A stretch of DNA of 64,000 nt, from assembly GCA_965228005.1 (NCBI GenBank), contig CBDDGV010000003.1:186001-250000 (forward strand), in the 5' to 3' direction. This DNA is from JBCCXZ01 sp965228005. Lineage in GTDB: Bacteria > Planctomycetota > Planctomycetia > Pirellulales > Lacipirellulaceae. Made by a program: the position numbers and the translations under genes. The notes under the pieces were generated by a model, which was given only the letters and a program-made list of their open reading frames with translations, was not told where the DNA came from and did no database searches. This document shows positions 57,665 through 64,000 of the stretch, one piece after another. Position 1 is the stretch's first letter. Each line of letters begins with the position of its first letter.

Positions 57665-59323
57665 ATGGACTTGCACGCCCGCTCCCGTTTCCACAATTAC
57701 GCTTTAGGTTTCCTGGTTCTCTTCACGGCTTCCGAGGCCGCTTCGCTACTCGGCTGGCGTGTGTGTTCTCAGGCTCAAGCGTTCTCCTTCCGGACTGTTG
57801 CGTTATCGGAGCAACCGGCCCCGGGTGACCCGAACGGGAACGGGTACGACCGGCTGGCTGACTTCAGCCCGGTGATCAACCGCGCGGGCCAAGTCGCTTT
57901 CCACGGGGCCTTCGCTTCAACCGGGAGTTGGGCTTTGTGGTCGGAGGGTTCGGGCAGCCTGTCCTTAGTCGAGGACCTCGGTACGGATCTGAGCGTCGAA
58001 GACTACAGCCTCGTCCTCACGAATGACGGCCAGGCGGCCTATCGGTTCACTCAAGGTATCACCAACAGTACCGTTGCGACCGTCCGGTTTGAGCAGAACA
58101 ACCAACCGCAGTTTGTGGCCCGCTCAAGAGACCCGATACCGGGGCCCGCAACAGGGCCGCTCTTCGACGCGGGCATTTCCAGTCTCGTTCAGCCTAGAGT
58201 GAATGCCCGGGGGCAGCTTTTCTTTGCCGAGTCCTACGGCAGCGGTTCTGGAGTCTTCCTTTACGAGGACAATCAGCTCCGGCAGGTGATCAGCAACGAT
58301 CAGCCGCCTCCCGGTGTTGACGATGGTTCGCGTTTCCGTCAGACGCCGTCTAATATCTTCAGAGCCCGATCGATCGACGAAACAGGCCGGTACTACTTTC
58401 AATCTTTCCTCGACGAACCTGCGAGGTTCGCTGAGCGGTTTTACTTCGGAGTGGGAGACGCGGACGGGATCGAGAGGATCGAGATCTCTCTCGATCAGCT
58501 CGGCGGCCAAGAGAACGCTACCGTGCTGCTGGAGCTGTCAGAACTGAATGCGAACAACTCGGGCACGATATCGTTCCGGGCGAAGCTTGCCGGCCCGTTC
58601 ATCGATGCTTCCAACGACGGAGGATACTGGGTCGGACAACCCGGGGGTGAGTATCGGAAAGTCGTTCGAGAAGCCGAGCCCGCTCCAGGCACCGAAGACG
58701 GCGTTACTTTTTTCGCGTTAGGGATCAACGAAGCGTGGCTTGATTCGGCGGGGGACATGGCCTTCAGGTCATTCCTCGCCGGGCCAGGCGTCGACCCAAC
58801 GAACGACTTCGGAGTCTGGTACGAGCGGGGCGGTGAGATCCAGTTGCTTGCCCGCGACGGTGATCAGGCGGCCGGGGTGGAGTCGGGGCTGACGTACGAC
58901 GTTTTCCGGACAAGACCGTCGATTAACGGAAACCGTCAGGCGGCCTTCCTGGCCAGGCTCAGGGGGCCGGGCGTCACGTTCGACAACAACGAAGCGATGT
59001 GGGTGACTCAACCCGATGGACAGATTGAGCTGCTGCTCCGCAAAGGCGATTTGTTCGACGTGGACGACGACCCACTCGCGGAGGACCTCAGGCGGATCAG
59101 TAGCGTGCGGATGCGCGGCGGCACGACTGACGAGGGCGGGCTCGGCTCGAGTTTCAACAACGCAGGCCAATTGGTGTTTTCGCTCGGTTTCGACGACGGG
59201 ACCGAGGGGATATTTGTTGCGAACACATTCGTCGTGCCAGAGCCTTCTGGTATCGCTCTGCTAATCGTAGGCGCGATCCCCGGATGGTGCTGCAGAAGAT
59301 CGGCGGTGCGCCGCGAACATTAG
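57665..59323 (+). CDS. PEP-CTERM protein with NxxGxxAF tandem repeats
   Basis: 552 residues from ATG 57665. A signal region (ALGFLVLFTASEAASLLGW) is followed by about seven repeats of ~70 residues, each holding an NxxGxxAF-like core: VINRAGQVAFHGAF, LTNDGQAAYRF, VNARGQLFF, LDSAGDMAFRSFL, INGNRQAAFLARL and FNNAGQLVFSLGF. This is the 'choice-of-anchor tandem repeat NxxGxxAF' kind of surface protein. The C-terminus has a PEP-CTERM tag (VVPEPSGIALLIVGAIPG, then CCRRSAVRR). Such proteins are anchored or released by an exosortase. GC is lower than the neighbours. Confidence 0.9.
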   Translation: MDLHARSRFHNYALGFLVLFTASEAASLLGWRVCSQAQAFSFRTVALSEQPAPGDPNGNGYDRLADFSPVINRAGQVAFHGAFASTGSWALWSEGSGSLSLVEDLGTDLSVEDYSLVLTNDGQAAYRFTQGITNSTVATVRFEQNNQPQFVARSRDPIPGPATGPLFDAGISSLVQPRVNARGQLFFAESYGSGSGVFLYEDNQLRQVISNDQPPPGVDDGSRFRQTPSNIFRARSIDETGRYYFQSFLDEPARFAERFYFGVGDADGIERIEISLDQLGGQENATVLLELSELNANNSGTISFRAKLAGPFIDASNDGGYWVGQPGGEYRKVVREAEPAPGTEDGVTFFALGINEAWLDSAGDMAFRSFLAGPGVDPTNDFGVWYERGGEIQLLARDGDQAAGVESGLTYDVFRTRPSINGNRQAAFLARLRGPGVTFDNNEAMWVTQPDGQIELLLRKGDLFDVDDDPLAEDLRRISSVRMRGGTTDEGGLGSSFNNAGQLVFSLGFDDGTEGIFVANTFVVPEPSGIALLIVGAIPGWCCRRSAVRREH

Positions 59324-59449
59324 TCAGATGGTTCTCTATAGGGCGCTTCGGACTTGGGTCGGCCTTAGTCCAAGGGGCATCTGCTATACTCCGATCTAGT
59401 TTCTTCCGTGGGTCGGTCTGGTGGGGTTTGCTTCGACCGCGGATGCCCC

Positions 59450-59752
59450 ATGAGCGCGGACCCACTTCCAAGCCCAAGCTCTGCGGAGGCGCCGGTGGAT
59501 GCCGAAGGCCTTCCGCCCACCGCGCGGCACGACCCGGGCAGCACCGAGGAGGGCGTCGGGCTGCGCGGCCGCTGCCCGTATTGTGGCGACCCCATCGAGG
59601 TCGCCCCCGACTCCGCCGCGCTCTCGGTCGGTTGGAAGGACGGCCGAGTCGACCGCTTGGTCACGAACGACGGTGCGTTCGTCGACTGGCTCCCGACCAC
59701 CGTTTCTCCGAAGTGCATCTTGCCGACCGGCGACCGCTACATCGGTTTGTGA
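59450..59752 (+). CDS. Small zinc-ribbon-like protein, unknown function
   Basis: 100 residues from ATG 59450. The first half is Pro/Ser/Glu-rich and disordered (SADPLPSPSSAEAPVDAEG). The second half has GRCPYCGDPIEVAPD, one Cys pair of a zinc ribbon, with a third Cys in SPKCILPTGD; a fourth ligand is not obvious. A TATACT box at 59385-59390 may start the message. No family recognised. Confidence 0.65.
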   Translation: MSADPLPSPSSAEAPVDAEGLPPTARHDPGSTEEGVGLRGRCPYCGDPIEVAPDSAALSVGWKDGRVDRLVTNDGAFVDWLPTTVSPKCILPTGDRYIGL

Positions 59753-59977
59753 GACAGTCCGGGCCGCTGGATCAGCTGGTGCTCGCGGACGCAACCGACT
59801 GTCGGCGAACCGCGTCGGCATACCACGCTTATTCCGCAGCACCCGGTAATGCATCCGGCGAGTCGTTGACCCTCCCTTCCGCGGTACTTAAACTGAGTGT
59901 TCTAGGCAACTTCGGTCAATTTCAGCCGCACCTTCCCTGTTCCACTCCGTTCTTGTCCTACCCCGCGGTTCTCTCGA

Positions 59978-60751
59978 ATGCTCGCCAAACGCGTCATCCC
60001 CTGTCTGGACGTCGACCGTGGGCGGGTCGTGAAGGGGACGAACTTCGTCAATCTACGCGACGCCGGCGACCCGGTGGCCGTGGCGGCGCGGTACGACGCG
60101 GAGGGGGCCGACGAGCTGGTGTTCCTCGACATCTGCGCCAGCCACGAGGGCCGCGACATCATGGCCGACGTGGTCCGCAGGTGCGCCGAAGAGGTGTTCA
60201 TGCCGCTCACGGTGGGCGGGGGCATCCGCACGCTGGAAGACGTCCGCAGGCTGATCCAGGCGGGGGCGGAGAAGGTGAGCATCAACTCCGCGGCGGTCCG
60301 CACGCCGGAGCTGGTTACCGAGGTGGCCCGGGCCTTCGGCTCGTGCGCCACAGTGGTGAACATCGACCCGCGGCGGGTCGAGCACGATGGCAAGGAGTTG
60401 TGGGAAGTGCACATCAACGGGGGCCGGGTCGGCACAGGGCTGGCCGCTGTGGAATGGGCCCGCGAGGTCGAACGGCTGGGGGCGGGCGAGATCGTGCTCA
60501 CCTGCATGGACGCCGACGGCACGAAAGACGGCTATGATCTGGAGATGACCTCCGCGGTGAGCGAGGCGGTGTCGATCCCCGTGGTCGCCAGCGGCGGGGC
60601 CGGCTGCCCCGAGCACCTGGCCGACGCGGTGACGGTGGGCAAGGCCGACGCGGCGTTGGCGGCCAGCATCTTCCATTTCGGCGAATACTCGATACAAGAA
60701 ACCAAACGCGTGATGGCCGAGCGGGGCGTGCCCGTTCGCCTGGCCGCCTGA
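59978..60751 (+). CDS. hisF: Imidazole glycerol phosphate synthase subunit HisF
   Basis: 257 residues. The barrel motifs are complete: AKRVIPCLDVDRGRVVKGTN (Asp11), DICASHEGRD, PLTVGGGIRTLEDVRRL, KVSINSAAV, TCMDADGTKDGYDLEM and PVVASGGAGCPEHLADA. It joins ammonia from HisH to PRFAR to give imidazole glycerol phosphate and AICAR. HisH and the other his genes are not adjacent, so the pathway is dispersed here. The length is normal. Confidence 0.95.
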   Translation: MLAKRVIPCLDVDRGRVVKGTNFVNLRDAGDPVAVAARYDAEGADELVFLDICASHEGRDIMADVVRRCAEEVFMPLTVGGGIRTLEDVRRLIQAGAEKVSINSAAVRTPELVTEVARAFGSCATVVNIDPRRVEHDGKELWEVHINGGRVGTGLAAVEWAREVERLGAGEIVLTCMDADGTKDGYDLEMTSAVSEAVSIPVVASGGAGCPEHLADAVTVGKADAALAASIFHFGEYSIQETKRVMAERGVPVRLAA

Positions 60752-60787
60752 TCCGCGGCCCGAGCAAGCTCCCGGAGGGGGGAGACC

Positions 60788-61951
60788 ATGTCCGAACCAT
60801 CCAAATCGTCGATCTCCGACGCCGACTACGACAGTTTTGTCGCCAAGCACCAGGAGCTGGAGGTCAACAAGCTCTTCCGGGCCTGCGTCAAGCTGGAGGC
60901 GAGCGACCTGCACCTGAAGGTCGGCAAGCCGCCCATGGTGCGCGTCGGAGGCTCGCTCCGCCCGATGAACCGCGGGCCGATCGAGGACGAGGAGATGGTC
61001 CGCCTCTGCTTCCCGCTGATGAACGAGCGGAGCCGGAAGATCTTCGACCGCGACGGCGGCTCCGACTTCGCCCACATGCTGGACGTGGACGGCACGAACT
61101 GGCGGTTCCGGGTGAACCTGCTTCAGCAGCTGGGCCACATCGGCATGGTCGCCCGGCGGGTGAACAGCTGGATCCCCGACTTCGAGGGGCTGAACCTGCC
61201 GGAGTCGATCGAGCAGCTCTGCACCTACGACCAGGGCATGGTGCTGCTGGCGGGCGTGACGGGCTCCGGCAAGAGCACGACGATTGCCTCGATGCTCAAC
61301 TGGATCAACCGCCGCTACCGCAAGCACATCCTCACACTGGAAGACCCCATCGAGTTCGTCTTCACCGAGGAGAAGTGCCTGATCAACCAGCGGGAGATCG
61401 GCCTGGACGTCGTCGACTTCGAGGTCGGAATGAAGCACGCCGTCCGCGAAGACCCCGACGTGATGCTCGTGGGCGAGATGCGTGACAAAGAGACGTTTAT
61501 GACGGCGATCCACGCCGCGGAGACGGGCCACTTGGTGTTCGGGACGATCCACGCTTCGAGCGCCGCCTCGACCATCGGCCGTATCTTGGACCTCTTCCCG
61601 CAAGAGATGCACAGCGCGCTCCGCAGCGCGATCGCGATGAACATGAAGGGCATCATCGCCCAGAAGCTGCTCAAGTCGATCAAGGAGGGTGTGAGCCGCG
61701 TGCCGACCGTCGAGATCATGACCTTCACGCCGACAGTGCGGAAGCTGGTGCTCGATGAAGAGGACCACAAGCTGGGCGACGCGATCCGCATCGGCGCCGA
61801 GGACGGCATGCAGGACTTCACGCAGAGCCTGAAGAAGCTGGTGGACGACCAGCTCATCGACCGGACCGTGGCCATGGAAGTCGCCCCCAACCGCGAGGCG
61901 CTGAAGATGGCCCTGAAGGGCATCGACGTCTCGCAAGGCGGTATCCTCTGA
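60788..61951 (+). CDS. Type IV pilus retraction ATPase PilT-like
   Basis: 387 residues with GGAGGGGGG before the ATG. The N-terminal domain (LEASDLHLKVGKPPMVRVGG) and the core motifs are intact: Walker A GVTGSGKSTT (near residue 156), Asp box LTLEDPIEFVF, Walker B MLVGEMRDKETF, and the His box TGHLVFGTIHASSA. PilT hexamers pull pili in and drive twitching or uptake. The stop overlaps the next start (TGATG), so it is cotranscribed with the GspE-like gene. Confidence 0.92.
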   Translation: MSEPSKSSISDADYDSFVAKHQELEVNKLFRACVKLEASDLHLKVGKPPMVRVGGSLRPMNRGPIEDEEMVRLCFPLMNERSRKIFDRDGGSDFAHMLDVDGTNWRFRVNLLQQLGHIGMVARRVNSWIPDFEGLNLPESIEQLCTYDQGMVLLAGVTGSGKSTTIASMLNWINRRYRKHILTLEDPIEFVFTEEKCLINQREIGLDVVDFEVGMKHAVREDPDVMLVGEMRDKETFMTAIHAAETGHLVFGTIHASSAASTIGRILDLFPQEMHSALRSAIAMNMKGIIAQKLLKSIKEGVSRVPTVEIMTFTPTVRKLVLDEEDHKLGDAIRIGAEDGMQDFTQSLKKLVDDQLIDRTVAMEVAPNREALKMALKGIDVSQGGIL

Positions 61952-63930
61952 TGCACTCCGCCGCAGTTCCGGGAGAAGCCGCCGACGCAAGCCGGCGCCG
62001 AGCAGGCTGTGCCCCGCTGTTGCGGGCGGTCCGTCTGTGGGCGGCGGCGTGGGCGGTTGCCGTTTCTTTGTCGGCGTCTGCCCCGGCTCAGACCAGCCTG
62101 AGCGAACTCGGCGCCGTCAGCGGCGCCCAGAGCGAGATTGCCCGGGAGCGGCTCGGCCCGGGAGAGGGCGGCCAGGAGCGGGGCCAACAGGACCAGCCGG
62201 CCCGTCAGGCCGATCAGGCTGGTCAGGCCGGCGGGGCGAAGGCCGCCGGGGGGAGTTCCTCCAAGGCGATGACGGACGTCGCTAAGTCGTTCCCGCTCAG
62301 CGTCCCCGCCATCCTCAAGATCGTCGCGGCCTTCCTGTTGTTCTACATCTGGGTGCTGGTTGGCGACTGGGTGAACCGCGACTCGCAGATCCACGAGCTC
62401 GGCTACAAGAAGTGGAATCCGATCATCTACGTACCGTTCGCCGTTCTGGGGATCGCGTTGATCTTCCTGCCGTTGGGCATGGTCATCAAGCTCCCGGTAC
62501 TTGCGGTGGTTCTGGTGGCGACATCTATTCCCTACGTCCTCGTCCACAACAGGAACGTCGAGCGTCACGAGACGGTCCTCACCGGCGCGTGGTGGCGGTT
62601 CTTCTTTGCGGGGATGCTGAGCAAGGTGGGGCTGAAGGTCTCCACAGAACGGAAGGCCGACTACGAGAAGGGCGCCCCCGTTGAGTTGCTGGCCCTGGGC
62701 GCCGCGGACGTTAACGAGAACAACGCCAATCTGCTCACAGCCCGGCACTCGCCGGGCTACCTGCTGCTGAAGGACCTGGTGGTCGAGATGCACAACCGAC
62801 GCACCGAGCGCGTGCGGCTGGACTACACCCAGCAGGACGTGAAGGTGCGGCACGAGATCGACGGCATGTGGCACCCCGGGGAGGCGCAGGAGCGTGAGCC
62901 CGCTGACGTGATGCTCGCCGTGATGAAGACGCTGGCCAACTGCGACGCGAAAGAACGCAAGAAGCCGCAGAAGGGCCTGTTCGGAGCCAAGTACGAGGGG
63001 CACAGCTACACCTTCCTGCTCGAAAGCCAGGGCGTGAAGACCGGCGAGCGGGTGGTCGCCACGATGCGGGGCCGCGAGGAGCAGAAGTTCAACTCGCTGA
63101 CCGATTTGGGCATGCGGGACGGGCTGGCCGAGAAGTGGATGGAGCTGATGTCGCAGGACCGCGGCCTGCTCGTCGTTTCGAGTATGCCGGGCGGCGGTTT
63201 GACCACGGTGGTGGACGTCTCGCTCAACGAGACCGACCGCCTGATGCGCGACTTCGTGGCGATCGAGGACAAGCAGCACCCGGAGAAGGAAGTCCAGAAT
63301 ATCGGCGTCCACTTCTACGACTCGAAGGAGGGCCAGACCCCCGAGGTCCTGCTGCCGGAGTTGGTGCGGACCTACCCGGGCGTTTACATCTGCCGCGACT
63401 TCGTCAACGCCGAAACGGCCAACGTCCTCTGCAACGAGGTGCTCGACGATCGGTTGGTGCTCACCACGGTCCAGGGCCGGGAGGCGGCCGAGGCGCCGAT
63501 CCGGCTGATGCAGCTCAAGCTGAAGGCCCGCGACTTCGCGGCCGCGATTTCGGCGGTGCTCTACCAACGGCTGGTCCGCAAGCTCTGCACCGATTGCAAG
63601 GTCGGGTACACGCCGCCGCCCGACGTGCTGAAGAAACTCGGCATCCCGGCGGGAACGGTCGAGAAGCTCTACCGCCCCCCCAAGCCGGAAGAAATCGATA
63701 AGCCGTGCAAGACGTGCCAGGGCCTGGGCTACCTGGGCCGGACGGGCATCTTCGAGCTGCTGGAGGTTACCGACCCCATGCGGCAGGTCTTAGAGAAGAG
63801 CCCCAAGGTGGAGCTGATCAAGAAGGCCGCGCGGCTCGACCACCAGCGTTCGCTGCAGGAGGAGGGCGTCCTCCTGGTGGCCAAGGGCGTGACATCCTTG
63901 CCCGAACTGATGAGGGTCCTGAAGGTCTGA
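61951..63930 (+). CDS. Membrane-anchored GspE/PilB relative with a degenerate nucleotide site
   Basis: 659 residues, starting in the overlap with pilT. It begins with a secretion-type signal (AAAWAVAVSLSASAPAQ), a Gln/Gly-rich linker, and membrane helices near residues 112-131 and 150-195 (KIVAAFLLFYIWVLVGDWV; FAVLGIALIFLPLGMVIKL). The rest follows GspE/PilB order: an N1-like domain, then the core, then the zinc-binding Cys pairs CTDCK and CKTCQ. However, the Walker A site reads SSMPGGGLTTVV (residues ~410-421) with no lysine, and the Walker B region reads GVYICRDFVNAE with no GE. It is probably a structural partner and not an active ATPase. Confidence 0.85.
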   Translation: MHSAAVPGEAADASRRRAGCAPLLRAVRLWAAAWAVAVSLSASAPAQTSLSELGAVSGAQSEIARERLGPGEGGQERGQQDQPARQADQAGQAGGAKAAGGSSSKAMTDVAKSFPLSVPAILKIVAAFLLFYIWVLVGDWVNRDSQIHELGYKKWNPIIYVPFAVLGIALIFLPLGMVIKLPVLAVVLVATSIPYVLVHNRNVERHETVLTGAWWRFFFAGMLSKVGLKVSTERKADYEKGAPVELLALGAADVNENNANLLTARHSPGYLLLKDLVVEMHNRRTERVRLDYTQQDVKVRHEIDGMWHPGEAQEREPADVMLAVMKTLANCDAKERKKPQKGLFGAKYEGHSYTFLLESQGVKTGERVVATMRGREEQKFNSLTDLGMRDGLAEKWMELMSQDRGLLVVSSMPGGGLTTVVDVSLNETDRLMRDFVAIEDKQHPEKEVQNIGVHFYDSKEGQTPEVLLPELVRTYPGVYICRDFVNAETANVLCNEVLDDRLVLTTVQGREAAEAPIRLMQLKLKARDFAAAISAVLYQRLVRKLCTDCKVGYTPPPDVLKKLGIPAGTVEKLYRPPKPEEIDKPCKTCQGLGYLGRTGIFELLEVTDPMRQVLEKSPKVELIKKAARLDHQRSLQEEGVLLVAKGVTSLPELMRVLKV

Positions 63931-63967
63931 ACCCCGCCGCAGCCGCGGGGCCTACCCGGGAAATCTG

Positions 63968-64000
63968 ATGATCTACCTCTGCATACTGCTCGGCTTCGTC
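63968..64000 (+). CDS. Start of the next gene, cut by the window edge
   Basis: Only eleven codons are seen (MIYLCILLGFV). They are hydrophobic, as in a membrane protein or signal peptide. It follows the GspE-like gene by 37 bases. Nothing further can be said. Confidence 0.35.
   Translation, partial: MIYLCILLGFV

Noticed and set aside
44189..59323. Local exosortase for the two PEP-CTERM proteins
   Set aside because: No multi-pass protein with the exosortase Cys/Arg/His motifs is present anywhere in the window.

Overview
The window looks like chromosomal DNA from a planctomycete, most likely order Pirellulales and close to Lacipirellulaceae. This placement is inferred from gene content, not from a phylogenetic marker. 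The clues are high GC, a Ser/Thr kinase fused to WD40 repeats, a protein with an N-terminal LEPR-XLL motif, two PEP-CTERM proteins, a DUF1570-type peptidase, a Rieske/cytochrome b/cytochrome c locus in which b and c are fused, futalosine-type menaquinone genes, and many small palindromic repeats between genes.

Layout. 1-6.2 kb: the end of an oligoendopeptidase F gene, a REP-associated tyrosine transposase with its palindromes, a membrane protein of unknown function, a sugar-phosphate isomerase-like TIM barrel, a DUF1570-like peptidase, a 40-residue membrane protein and tRNA-His. 6.2-14 kb: a HerA-like ATPase, two envelope proteins of unknown function, a fatty-acyl-AMP ligase with its own carrier domain, and a leucine-rich-repeat membrane protein. 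14-21.4 kb: an export locus with a TolC-like lipoprotein, divergent from a coupled operon of a GAF-HlyD adaptor, a second HlyD adaptor and a PqqD/M50-protease/adaptor fusion. No ABC or RND pump is present. 21.4-26.2 kb: repeat elements, an envelope protein and a LEPR-XLL repeat protein whose reading frame is broken twice.

26.3-34.3 kb: a same-strand cluster of a kinase-WD40 protein, a proline-rich membrane protein, a ParA/CpsD-like P-loop protein and an ExeA/PEP-CTERM-locus type ATPase. 34.4-35.1 kb: a ParD/ParE-like toxin-antitoxin pair. 35.2-43.9 kb: Rieske and cytochrome b-c, NrnA, RibF, Ppx/GppA, NnrD and LarB. 44.2-47.7 kb: a PEP-CTERM protein, glycyl-tRNA synthetase and ComB. 47.8-51.6 kb: menaquinone genes (menG, ubiX-like, mqnP-like, mqnE). 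51.8-57.5 kb: a YugP-like protease, thiS-thiG, and a patch of lower GC with an acetyltransferase and an overlapping pair of a small protein and a nucleotidyltransferase, then a DinG-like helicase. 57.6-64 kb: a second PEP-CTERM protein, hisF, pilT, and a membrane-anchored GspE/PilB relative that has lost its Walker A lysine.

Several promoters share a TTGACN, 17-18 bp, GATAAT pattern, most clearly before the LEPR-XLL gene, the Rieske gene and ribF. The best candidates for something not yet described are the exporter without a visible energy source beside the LEPR-XLL gene, the membrane-anchored degenerate GspE, and the families of inverted palindromes, one of which brackets its likely transposase. 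All assignments come from reading the sequence; no database search was run.
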